Shown here: in pieces, positions 34,300 to 46,133 of the stretch
Layout: every line of letters begins with the position of its first letter
How positions within the stretch are numbered: the first letter of the stretch is position 1
Origin: Episyrphus balteatus
Lineage: Eukaryota; Arthropoda; Insecta; Diptera; Syrphidae
Length of the DNA: 64,000 bases
Direction: 5' to 3'
Assembly: GCF_945859705.1 (NCBI RefSeq)
Contig: NC_079135.1
Coordinates: forward strand, 119,417,551-119,481,550
Position numbers and translations under genes: made by a program
Notes under the pieces: generated by a model
Databases searched by the model: none
Told to the model about the DNA's origin: nothing
Seen by the model: only the letters and a program-made list of their open reading frames with translations

Positions 34300-35260
34300 T
34301 GGTAACGTCTTATAAATCGATGAATCATGGCAGCTTCCACTGAAATTTTTAGCAGTGCGGTATAAATTTCAATTAAAAATATACTATGGAGATACACAAA
34401 TCTTCTTTAGCTTATTTGAAAGATAATATAACCTAAAGGTGAATACTAATAAAGGATTTTAAAAATTCAATTATTAAATAGGGTAAATAGGGGTAAAACA
34501 AAATAATTGTAAAAAGGTCAATGAATAGTCGATAGATAAATTTATTGTAAGGCTAACAAAAGTATTGAAAAAATTCTAGAAAATTTCAAACCAAGTCATA
34601 AATGATTTTTTATAACTTAAACATGTATGTATTAGACAAACATGTAAAAAACAAAGTATTGATTATAGGTTTGCGAATTTTTTTTTGACAATTTGTAAAA
34701 TGATATTCAAAACATAATGAAAAAAAAAAAAAATAGGGATCTACCTAAAGTGTTAGAAGTATCTACGGTAATCTCAGTTTTAAATTTTGATATGGTTGGC
34801 TTTAAACAATTCCAACTTTTTTTTTAGGCAGATAAAAAAGAATTGATTTTTTTTTTGCTTTTTTTTTTGATAAAAATTGATTGGGTTAAAAAAATTTGAG
34901 CTCTTTTTGTAGATATCGTACAGACATGGTTGATATGAATATTTTGTGCTGAAACAATAGACTTTCAGGTGGTATAAGATTTATTACAGGTTGTGATATA
35001 AAAAAATGGCTTTAATGATGTTAAAAGAAAAGAAGTTATATTTTTTCACTTTTTTCATGAAATATGATTGTTTTCATTATTATTTTTGCGCATTGTAAAA
35101 ATTTAAGTATGGCTTTAATCTTTTGAATAAATTTTAAGGTTTCTTATCGTGTAATTATTTTGTAAGCTTTTCATATAAAAAAATTGATATCATGAGGAAG
35201 AAAAAAAAAAAGTTTATTTTTCTAGCTTTTTCTTGTAAATCATCATGTAAATCAGAAACA
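34300..35260 (-). repeat. Dispersed repeat, copy B (reverse)
   Basis: Begins GACGTGGTAACGTCTTATAA then ATCGATGAATCATGGCAGC, the complement of the right end of copy A at 16270-16310. ACTGAGATTACCG (complement at 34768) and TTTTTGCGCATTGTAAAAATTT (35082) also match copy A in reverse order. Confidence 0.65.
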
Positions 35261-35379
35261 AAGCCAATTTTCAACTGTTGGCTTTATTTTTCTTTCACCA
35301 AAGCCAATTTATTTTGATAAAAAAAGCTAACTGGACCTTATTTCTCTCATAAAAGCGATATAAGATGCTTATATAGGTA

Positions 35380-36932
35380 CACTCCTTTTCATCAGAATAG
35401 GTACACAACTTTCAAATGATGTCAAGTCATTGTTTAAGATGTTAGCAGAATCAGCAAAAAAAAATAATTCAAATCGTGTGGTTATTTTTCTTGTTTCTAT
35501 ATGGCAAAGCATTTCACATCGAAAAACTGAGTTATTTTTTTGTTTCATCAGAATAGGTACACATATAGAATGATGTCAAAGTGGTCCATGAAATGAATTT
35601 AAACCAAGTTATTCTTAAAAATGTATTTTACTAATTTTATTTTTTGTATAGTGGCGTTTTTATTCATAAAAAAATAACAAAACTGTCCAGGAATTGCATT
35701 GTTAAATTTCTGTATGCAATCTATCTGAATCACTTCCCCGTAAATTGTTAAATGGTGGGTTAGAAAATATTTTTGTCTTAAAATCGACTTTTATAAATTT
35801 TATCAGTACGGGCTAGCCATTTCTAAACATTTTCAACAAGGTTCAGGGTTGTTTTCTATGGCAGATACTGAAGTACTTCCTTAATTTTCACTTCCTCCCA
35901 ACATTTTACAGAGAATTTTTTGTGGTAGTAGGCGTGGTCCTGTTGAGAAATTCAGTATACTGGTTCACAAATACTAGAGAATTAAGGCAAAGTTTCTTGA
36001 ATACTCATTTACAAATAATAGTAACCATTCTTCACGTTTTAAATTCATTATTTGTATTATCGTAGTAGATTATTTTCTTTCATGCCTTAACACTTCTTTT
36101 TTAACAATGAATTTGGTCTCAAAATGGTTTCTCCTTTCGCAAAATGTTAAACTGATAGTTTAACTCACCAAGGACATCAAAATTAAATGTTCATTAATCC
36201 AAAAATAACAAGAAATACCACTCAACTTTTCATGTGGTAAGGAATTTCAAAAATCTTAAACGAATACAATTCTGTTCTTGGTTTAGAGATGGTGTCTTTT
36301 CAAAATTCAGCCATTTTAGAAATTTGGGACTAATGAACATTCTAATTACTGTCCTAAAATTACAAATAACAACTGTTTTTCACTTTTATTCTTGTCGTTA
36401 ATCCACCAAAACTGGTAGCACATTTAAAAATTTACTCGTCTAAGAATGTTTTTTTTTTGTTTGCATTTTTTTACCTTCATTCATTTGTATCTGAAGTCTG
36501 GATAGAGCATATTCACAATTCGTAATTTTTTAACCATACCAGTACTCGTGGATCCTTCATTGTTTGTTTTATTTCTTAAGGTGTTTTCACCAAAATTTAG
36601 GGATTTTAATCCACCCATGTTTTTCAAAATGGTTGTATGATTATTAAATTAGACTTAGGAAATTTGCTCGAAATAGACAAAAACATTAAAGATAACAAGG
36701 GTGTACCTATTCTGATGAAGAAAAAATAAGTTAATTTTTCCTCAAAAAATACTTTGCAAGAAAAACAATGGGAAAGTTATGGTCCATTTTGAAATAATTT
36801 TAGCCGTTGCTTTTCCTAACATCTTAAACTATCAAAAAACAATAAAACCTTGTTGGGTCACGCACTAATATTGGGGACAAACGGTTAATGAAGATTAGAA
36901 AAGTTGTGTACCTATTCTGATGAAAAGGAGTG
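35380..36932 (-). mobile_element. Decayed Tc1-type transposon with IR/DR ends
   Basis: TA (35378-35379) precedes CACTCCTTTTCATCAG, and the other end is CTGATGAAAAGGAGTG followed by TA (36933-36934). Each end carries the motif CATCAGAATAGGTACACA twice: at 35390 and 35555 on the left, and as complements near 36707 and 36908 on the right. This two-repeat (IR/DR) layout is known in Tc1-like elements. A transposase remnant lies on the minus strand inside. Length 1553 bp, normal for a full element. Confidence 0.9.
35802..35970 (-). pseudogene. Tc1/mariner transposase C-terminal remnant
   Basis: The minus strand reads ISQQDHAYYHKKF, then CWEEVKIKEVLQYLP, a stop, then TLNLVENV, a stop, then KWLAR. 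These correspond to the Tc1-family blocks QQDNAPxH (second catalytic Asp), the W..P linker and NPIENVWxWL (third catalytic acid, Glu). All are in one frame with at least three stops (including one before ISQQD), so the gene is dead. The N-terminal DNA-binding region was not recognisable in 36000-36650. Confidence 0.85.
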
Positions 36933-36934
36933 TA

Positions 36935-39900
36935 TATTCCTACATTTCAAAGAATAAATTCTATTAAAAAAAATTTGCGCACAGAAACAATTTTGGAGGT
37001 ATGGAAATATGTATGTAAAAATTCGCATGAATTTTTTTTTTTTCCCTTGAGAGAAAAATATACGTGGGAAAAAAGTCCCAAAAATTATTTTTTGGAACTA
37101 ATGTCTCAGTTAGGGTGGGAAATAATTTCCTGAATTCGATTCGGAACTTATGTCCCGGGGATATAAAAATCATCCTCTTAAATAAGTTCATTTGCGTCAA
37201 TGATGAAATTCTTTTTTTTTTTTTATATTTAAATTAGTCTTTTTCCAGCACCTTAACTTTTCAGACTATATTGTATGATGTGACAAACATGAAAAGGTAT
37301 CGGTTGGAGGTACACACATTGACTATAAGGTTACCTTAAACTATCAAGTTCTATAGTATATAGTGAACCGTAATATAAACATATCTCTCATAGACTACCA
37401 TCTATTTTCTTCTTACTTTTTTTATGCAGAAATTGTACGTTAGATACAAATCGACACACAAGTTTTGTATATTTTCATCATGATGATGATGATGATTATC
37501 AAGTTGCACAAAGTTCTAAAGGCATGCAAGAAACTCTCGTGTTGTGGTAAATAATTGTACCTCTTTTTCTTTCAAAAAGGTTTCTAATAAGAAGGTACAC
37601 ACACACAAACTCATATATCTAGTTTATTATACGGGTATATTGGACCTCAAAATGAAGTGATCCACGGATGTGCACGTTGCCGTCGTCTCTTCGTTGTGGT
37701 CTTCGTCATCATCATCATTATCATGGTTATTGGTCGGCTCGTTAGTTCGGCCAGTCATACAGTGGGGTATTTTATAAAAATGGTTAAAAAGTTATAGAAT
37801 CGAGAACAAATAAACTATAACTAATAAGAACTTACGTTCCACAAGTTTTTTTCCGCAATATTTCAAAAGGAAAAAAGATAAATATTAAGCATTTTGTATT
37901 GAAAAGCAGTGAAATGAAAGTTTCTAGATTTCAGATAAACGCTTTTAAACCCAATATTTGGTTTTAACTAAAAGAGAAATTTTGTGCCATTTTGGACCAC
38001 TGTTATCGAGACCATTTGTTTGTGTCTCCCCGTTTGGTCGAAGTGATGATGATAATGATGGTGCACTGTTGTTTTCTTTATGTATGTTTTATGTGTATGC
38101 AACTAGCATAGAAGAAGAGTCAAACATGCGGTTATTAGAGAGACATCATTTTAGTTCCGCAGAACGGTATTTTAAGAGCAATTATACCTTTTTTTTTTAA
38201 TGGCTATGAGGTGCAGTTATGCATATTTCATTTTATGTACGTTGAAAAGTTCCAATGGTCTTAGTGAATCCTAAAGAACTTTTTATGACTTCTTTTTTTT
38301 TTTTTTGTTATTTTGTTAGTCTTTTGCTAGTCGGGATGGAGAATGAGTCTAAAGGAGAAGAGAATGAAATATATTTTCTATGATGAACGACGACGATGAT
38401 GGCGATGGTCATAAGGATGATGATGATGGTTAGGAAAAGGTGTAGTAGTGTGGTTTGTTTAGTTTGACCCCCAGGAAATGTGACCAATTAATAAAAAAAA
38501 AAAGACATAAAAAAAGGGCAATTGGAGCCTAGGGAAAATATTAAGCGAGTTATATGGAAGAATTTTAATATTTTCTTTTTTTGATGGTTTTTTTTTTGTG
38601 GAAGGAAAATTTAAATTTTTCGTTAGAAACTTTTTTTTATGACTTTAAGTTGAAGGTATGCAATATAAGAAGATGTTAAATCTATAGACATGACTACTTT
38701 ATGGCTTCTAAACTTTAGAAGTTATTTTTTAACTTTTTGACTTCAAAGTTGTAAGTTAATGTGGAAATACTTGCTCTTTCATCATATCATAATAGTTAGA
38801 GTTATGCTGCGAGAAGTTAAAAAAGAAGTTAGAAGAAAAAAATAAAAACAGGAATAACTTTAACTCTAATAAATTTAAACATAATATAGTAAAATATACC
38901 AGACACTAGTTAAATGTACCAGAAATAATGTTAAATATACCAGGAGTAAGGTTATCCTTTCGTTGTTTTTTTTTCGTCTCTGTAGGTACCTTTTAGAAAT
39001 GGCGGCTTCTAAATTATGATTTTTAAGTTTGTTAAGCATTTTGGCAATTAATGGTAGATCAAATCGTTCACATCGAAAATCTTTTGTCCTCAAACTAGGT
39101 CCTCCGTGAACTTACAGATCAACTCACTTTTATATTTTTTGACTATCTCCCATAATATGAGGTTAAAAGTTTTGGTCTTGTTAGTTAGGCCCATAAAAAA
39201 ACACCAAAGAGTAGAAAACGTTTTCACGTGCAAGGAATCAGCAATCACTTGAGAAAAGTATTTGCTTTTTGATTACTTTGGCGGGCGTTAAGAGTCAATT
39301 ACCAGTCAGGCATTTACACAAAAAATATATGAACCACACAAAATCAACATTTATAAAATTTCTCTTAATGTTACTCCTGGGGGCAAACCAAAAAAAAAAA
39401 ACAGACCTTGATTAAACTTTAATCAATCCACATATTAAATATGCCTTCAAGAAAAACACAAATTTTCAAAAGAAATTCAACTCAGCAAAAAAAAAAACAA
39501 ATCTCCCTCAAGTGAATGACTGCTCATTACCAAAATGTGTGTATGTTGTGTACGTTTGATATCCTTATATATGATGGTGCTTCATTCATACATGAAAATC
39601 CATCATGCATATTGAAGCATCATCTAAACTCCGTCTCGCAAAAAATTTATATACAAAAAAGAAAGTATATCCTACCGCCTTTAATAAAATACCACAGAGA
39701 CTTCATCAACTCACATTTTTTTTTTTTATTTTCATCCATCATCAAAGCATCTAGCAGACTTTTGCGTCTCGAATAAAAAAAAAAAAAGTTACAACTCAAC
39801 AAAAAGGAGCAAAACAAATTTTATCTTCATTAGAATTTTGCAAAAACCACCTCCCAACACGGATATCTACTCCCTCATACTAAATCTTATTTGATAGAAC

Positions 39901-40260
39901 GAAGACAACTCCGAGTCGTTCCTGAAGTAGCACATTTTGTTTTATAGTACGAGTATATTCCACCCTTGCCATCACTATCAACATCATCGTAACAGGTGCT
40001 CTCTCATCGTCTAGATGGGGGATCATCGTGTTATCATTTTGTGTAAATCCTCAATTTAGAAAAAGATATTCACACCTTTTTTGCAACTGTTTTGCTATTC
40101 AATGAGCCAAAAGGATATTCTTGAGCTTGAGTTCAACACCCCTTGATATGTATATAAAATGGTTAACTGGATATATACAACGTTGAGTACAAAACCACAA
40201 TATGCAGTAGCACCTTTATAGTTCATAAGACAGGGTTGTAGGAGCTTTTCATTTATTTAA
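36935..40260. other. No gene seen; one isolated transposon end
   Basis: TACAGTGGGGTATTTTATAA at about 37757 matches the end of the 28970-31001 element without a visible partner. ATG/CAT triplet runs lie at 37482-37497 and 37707-37722. Otherwise AT-rich unique sequence with no supported frame. Confidence 0.4.
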
Positions 40261-40289
40261 AAAAAAAAAAATTACAAAAATTTAAAATT

Positions 40290-41600
40290 TCACAATAAAA
40301 TTCAAATTTTCAGAAAAATTAATATTTCGTAAAGAACTGAAAATTTTAAAAGTGAAGTGAACAATTTCAGAATGAAGTACCTACCTACCTTAAAAAATCA
40401 CAATGAAATGAAAAGTTTCACAATGAAGTATAAAACTTCGGAATAAAACAAAAAATTCACAATGAAATGAAATATTTCACAATGAAATAAAAATTAAAAG
40501 TGAAACGAACAGTTTCAGAATGAAATGAAAAATTTTCGAATGAAGTGAACAACTTAAAAAAAAAATTTCACAATGAAGTTAAAAATTCGGAATGAAGTAT
40601 AAACTTCACAAAAAACGAAAAATTCAGAATGAAATGAAAAATTTCAAAATCTAGTGAAAAAATTTAAAATGAAGTGAAACATTTCAGAACAAAGTGAACA
40701 CATTTAGAATGGAATGAAAATCTTTTAAACAAAATGAAAAAAAAAAATATAAAATAAAAACATTCAGAGTGAAGTAGTTTCATAATGAAGTGAAAAAAAA
40801 TCAATAATGTGTCAGATATCTGAAAAAATTTTACAAAGTAAAAAGTGTCAAACATTTGAAAACAAAATGAAAAATTTTGCATTGAAAATAATGAAAAATT
40901 GAAGAATGAAATGGACAAATTCAGAAAGACATGAAATATTTCAGTAAGTGAAATGGAAAATATTACAATGAAGCGAACAATTTCAGAATGAAACCAGAAC
41001 TTATCGAATGAAATGAAAATTTCAAAGTGAAATGAAAACTTTTAGAATGAGGTGAAGGATTTCATTATGAAGTGAATAATTTGAGAGTGAAATAGAAAAT
41101 TAAATAATGAAAATGAAAAGATTCACGATGAAGTGAAAAATTTTCACAGAGTAGTGAAAAATTGTACATTGAAATGAAATATTTTACAGTACAATGAAAA
41201 ATTTCACAATGATGGAAACAATTTCAGATCGAAATGAAATATTTCACAATACAATAATACCTTTAAAAAAATTACAATAAAGTGAACAATTTCAGAATGA
41301 AATGAAAAATCATAGCATAAACTGAAAAAAATTCAGAGTGAAATGTTAAATTTCAGAAAAATTTAATGAAATGAACAACTTTAGAATAATTTTGCATAGT
41401 GAAGTGAACAATTTCAGAATGAAAAGAATAATTTGAAAATGAAATAAAAACAATTCATAGTGGAATGAAAAATTTCACAATGATGTGAATATTTTCAGAT
41501 TGAAATGGTAAGCACAATTTTGTAAATAAATAAGAACTTATCCAATCAAATAAAAATTTCAAAGTGAAAAGAAACATTTTGAGAATCAAGTCAACGTTAA
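40290..41600. repeat. Degenerate 20-bp minisatellite, about 60 units
   Basis: Variants of TTTCAGAATGAAATGAAAAA repeat for 1.3 kb with changes and small indels in almost every unit (AATGAAGTGAACAATTTCAG is a common form). The age or mutation load is high; no unit is uniform. Confidence 0.85.
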
Positions 41601-43160
41601 CATACAGACTATTGAAGAATAAGTAGCTCCAGGAAAACAAGGAAAACGCATAGGAAATGGCTTTTTGCATGGAAATATTGTATCTTGTTAAAGTTGAAAC
41701 ATGGGAGTTCTTTCCGTTTGTATGAAAATTTATAAAATTCAAGAAAAAAAAAAAAGAAACGACAGGTTGGATAGAGAAAAGTGAAAAAAAAAAAAAAAAA
41801 AAAAACAAAACTGCGACGAAGGTCAGTTTGCAAAGACGTCAAAAACAAGGACATTTTCAATTCTCCCTCCTTCGATGCGAACATTATTATTCGTACACAT
41901 ATACACGACTCCTCTTTAGAAGGTCACCTTCCATCGCCATCGTCGTTGTCGTCGTCTTCATCTCCATCGTCATGATAGAGTAGGGGCAGTCGTCCAAAAC
42001 GAACATGCTATGAGGACATTTTGTGTGCTGTCTTGAATTTTAGCATCCGACCTTCTTCATCATCTTCTGTTTTATGCAGAAATATTATACGGAAAAAACG
42101 GAACGAATACCCGATGGCTGTTGGCAGAGATTATGCAAACTTTATCAAGCCATTTTTGAGGTCGAGGTGTTACAAGTGTGTACTACCTAGGGTGTAGGTA
42201 GATAGGTGTGTCATTTTTTTACTACTATGGGTCTCTCGTGAAAATAATAAAGTTTTTTCTCTTCATTTTTTTTTTATTTTTACTTTTATTTTATTTTATG
42301 GTTATGCGGTTTCTTATTCGATGTCAAAGTTTTTTAAGATGTGCGAAATGAATTATGTTGATATTTTTTTGTCTTTTTTTTTGCGAAAAGTCTTTATAGT
42401 GGAAGTAGGTACATAAGTGAGGGTGATGTTTGAGGTTAAGTGCAGGAAGCTTATTGTGGAAGTTATTTAAAATGTTTGACAATTTATGAGAAATGTTATC
42501 GTGATTGTGGAAATCTCTTGAGAATGGAAGGAAAAGTTTTTTTTTTTGAAATTTATTTATGATGTTTGCGCAGACAGAGAATATACATTGCCGTCATATG
42601 AAATGGAAAGAATAATAATTTTTGAAAATGTTTTATATGATTTAGAGTATATCAAAGTTGGACTTTCCAAAATCACTGCTCTTTTTATCATCATGAGAAA
42701 GAATTCAAATTGGATAGATCTGAAGTGATAATAAGCTAGTTAAATATTTGAGTTTGTTTTTTTTTTTTTTTTTTAAATTAGCAAACTTAAATACTTTTGA
42801 ATATATTAGGGTCTCTTGCTAGTGTAAGGTAAACATATGGATGACCTCTAAGGATTTGCGAGGAATTTCTCAATATCATACCCTGTACAAATGACGATAA
42901 ATGTAGCATGGGTCTATGAATGCATGTCGGATAGCTTTATTATATTCAAATGGACGATTTAATATTAAAAACCCTTTTCAGAATCTTAGTTGTAGTTATA
43001 TATGAAACTCATAAATTTACTCTCTAAAACTTCTTTTATGAAGTTTTCTTTTATACTTGAAATTACTTGAGATAAAATTTTCCTCAAAAAGAAAAGGCCA
43101 TAAAAGGGCTTCAGTTATTGAAAGTTTTACTATTTTCACATATTAGTGCAAGAAAATTGA
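41601..43160. other. No gene seen
   Basis: AT-rich sequence with poly-A/T runs and a short CATCGTCGTC-type run near 41940. No supported frame. Confidence 0.4.
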
Positions 43161-43162
43161 GA

Positions 43163-44170
43163 TGCGATGTTTTTTTAAACTTTTTACTTTTTGAAAAATT
43201 AAGCTTGTACCTGCTTGCTGCTTCTAATGGAAAATAGTTTCCTTTGTTAAAATCAGGAAATTAAGACAAGATGCGATGTTTTTTTTTTTGCTATTTGAAA
43301 GATAGCACAGTTTGTGTAAAAGAAAAACTTCCACAGTTTGTCACATCTCTGAATGTACTTTAAACTCACACACTTCAAATGCGATGTTCTATGCCAAAAG
43401 TTTTTCTGTAGTCAAATGTGCATCAAAGAACTCAGCAATACATTCAGTGGTGCGATGTTTACTTTTTCAACCTTCCTTTCAAAAAGAAGTTTCCAAATTT
43501 TAAAAAGCTCCATCAGTTTTACCTTGAACAAAACAGTTTAAAGCAAAATATATTTACAAGCAGGGTTCTCTGATCTCTGAAATCCGATGTTTTATATTTG
43601 ATGTGTTAGTTTTAAAAAGGATGTTCAACAAGAAGTAGGTCCTGATATTTAAAAAAAAAAAAAACGAAAATTCCTAAAACAAACTAACTTGCACTTTGAA
43701 ACCTGATCGTGTTAAGATGCGATGTTTTTTTTTTTAAGAAAATACTTTTGATTTATATAAAAGAAAGAAGAAGTTTCAACTTTTAATTGTGTCTTAAAGT
43801 AAAATAAAACATACAAAATATAATATAATGAAGATGCGATGTTTTTCTTATAAAGGTTCTTATTTTTATTTGACGAAAAACATCGTAAAAGAAAAAATGG
43901 AGATCATTACATTTGCGATGTTTGTTAAAAAGTTTTTTTTTTCAGGAAAGCAAATTTTTTCGAAAAAAAGTTTCACAGCAAAAAAGTACAAAATTTGAAT
44001 TGTTTTATTCGATGTTTAATATATATCTGTTTCCCTAAAAGCCTTAAATCATTAATATGTGATGTTTTTTCATCTTTGTAACCTGCAGTAAATTAGACTA
44101 AAAAATATAGAACCATTATTAGTATTTGTCTACACAATAACCGCAGATCTCTGTCATGCGATGTTTTCGA
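43163..44170. repeat. Array marked by recurring TGCGATGTTTTT
   Basis: TGCGATGT (or one mismatch) occurs at 43163, 43272, 43380, 43451, 43583, 43719, 43834, 43914, 44008, 44059 and 44157, usually preceded by AAGA and followed by a T run. Spacing is 50-136 bp, mean about 100. The sequence between motifs is not obviously similar. Confidence 0.75.
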
Positions 44171-44280
44171 CTTAAATTTATTATGTATTTTATACACAAA
44201 CTTTTTGTAAATTTCACCAAGAAATCTTAATTATGAGATGATTTTTTTTTAAATAGTCCTTGATAACGAAATGGTAACGG

Positions 44281-44379
44281 AGTTACGAATAACAGAGTTA
44301 CGCGCGACAGAGTTACGGCCGTCAAAGTTACGCGAAACCGAAGTTACGAAAAACTAGAGTTACGAATTCTAAAGTTATG
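44281..44379. repeat. 15-bp minisatellite AGTTACG-N8
   Basis: AGTTACG starts at 44281, 44296, 44311, 44326, 44342 and 44358, with AGTTATG at 44373; the period is 15-16 bp. The seven bases are fixed while the following eight vary widely (AATAACAG, CGCGACAG, GCCGTCAA). Confidence 0.9.
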
Positions 44380-45961
44380 TTAAGCTATGACATGTGATTT
44401 TTGGGTTGGCAACAATTGCAACAACAGTTCAATACACCAAAATAACGTCTGTAAAAAAAAGCTTTTACTGTTGAATAAATGAAACATTTCAAATTTTCTG
44501 CTGCAATGTAGTCTCTTTCTATGATTTTCTAGCAGGAAACTGATTATATTGGAACTCTTAAAATTTTCAAATCATATGAATGTAATCATCAATTTTTTTT
44601 ACACAAAAACATACTTTAAAATCTTATTTTATCCGCAGATTAAATCTTGCACGTCATGTTCAATTATTTATCAACCAAAAATTCTTTCAGATTTTAGGTA
44701 TATTTCCGACAGAATGAATACCTACCTCACACAATGATCTCATACAAAATTCAACTAACAAAACAAAACAAAAAAAAAAAACTCATGAAACTGCACACAA
44801 AAATTACCATCGTCAAAAAAAAAAAAAAAACCGTTACCCTCAAGCCACACTCAAAGCTTTTTCATATTGTTCTGGCGGATCTAGCGCAAAAATACCATTT
44901 TCACAAAATGGCTTATTTGTGTGCTTCTGGTCTTATTGTTTCATTTTGTCCATCAACATCGTTGCTAACTTCGTCCTTTTTATTTATTTATTTTTATTTT
45001 TTGTTTCACCAAACCCTGCCGCTATATTACATCCCTGATTCTGTAGTATCTATAGCTACTGATGATGTACCAAAGAAGAAAGAACCAACAGAATAGGTCG
45101 TCGTAGGTTGAGTGTATAGTGCAGACGTAAAGTCGTGAGTGGCTCACAAAAAAAAAAAAAAAAAGACAAGGGTAAACTACCTTACTCCAGAGCTGACCAT
45201 AAATTCTAAGGAAAGATGGATTACCTGTCTGTCGTGTTGACTGTTAAATGTCTGCTTGTCTGACTGACTTTTGGTTCTTCACCATTTTATAGCTGAGGTT
45301 AAATGCCTTTTGAACTGAACTCCAGCTCAGTTCTTTTCTCTGGGATAAAGTGTGCATCACACAAAAATCCTTGAGTGAAAGTTTAAACTCACTTTAAGTG
45401 TGGGTAACTGACACCGGACGCAAAGTGTGAATTCATCATTTTGAAGACAAAACAAAAAAAAAAAAGTCTTGACTTGACTGGCAAAGCTTTGAGGCTAAAG
45501 TCACGTGAATAAAAAAAAAAAAAGCGGAAGTGCTAGTGGACAGCAGCAGTGAGCTGCTTCCTGATTTTTCTATTTCTCTACCATTTTTCTGTCGGAAGAT
45601 AGATTATGTATGAGGAGCTAAAGCACAAAAAAGGCATCAGGTGAAAAGAAGAGGATCAAAATAAGTACAACGAGTATATGGAACGTAGATAGTCTTTTTT
45701 TCCCCCTATTGAAGTAGTGAAAAAGTTTTTGTTCAACTTTTTTTTTTTCGTTTTCTATCCACCTCTGACCTCCTGTCGACATGACTTGGTTAATTAAGAA
45801 GATTTATGTATGTTAGCCAACAATATTTTTCGGGGTGAATACTTGAGAAGTTTTTTTTTTGTTTTGTTTTTTGTTTTAACACAAAAAGTCATATAAGGAA
45901 GAAAACAAGTTCAACTCGAAGTTGATTTAGATGACAAGTTTCCATGAATTATCAATCATTA
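44380..45961. other. No gene supported
   Basis: Mixed-complexity sequence with poly-A runs. The 120-codon open frame at 44734-45096 begins in A-runs and shows no domain. Possibly regulatory or intronic. Confidence 0.4.
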
Positions 45962-46133
45962 CAGTAGAATCCCACTATGTCGATTCAAAATTCAACCACG
46001 ACTCCTTAGACCGAATCAACACAAAATATCACAGCACATATCATCTTCATCATATGACAACTCATCATGAGACAACTCATCATGATACAGGTCATCAGTC
46101 ATCACAAGCTTCGATTGGAACATACCTATTTAT

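Noticed and set aside
44734..45096. 120-codon frame that looked mildly protein-like
   Set aside because: It begins in A-runs, has a T-run hydrophobic middle and no recognisable domain or splice site.
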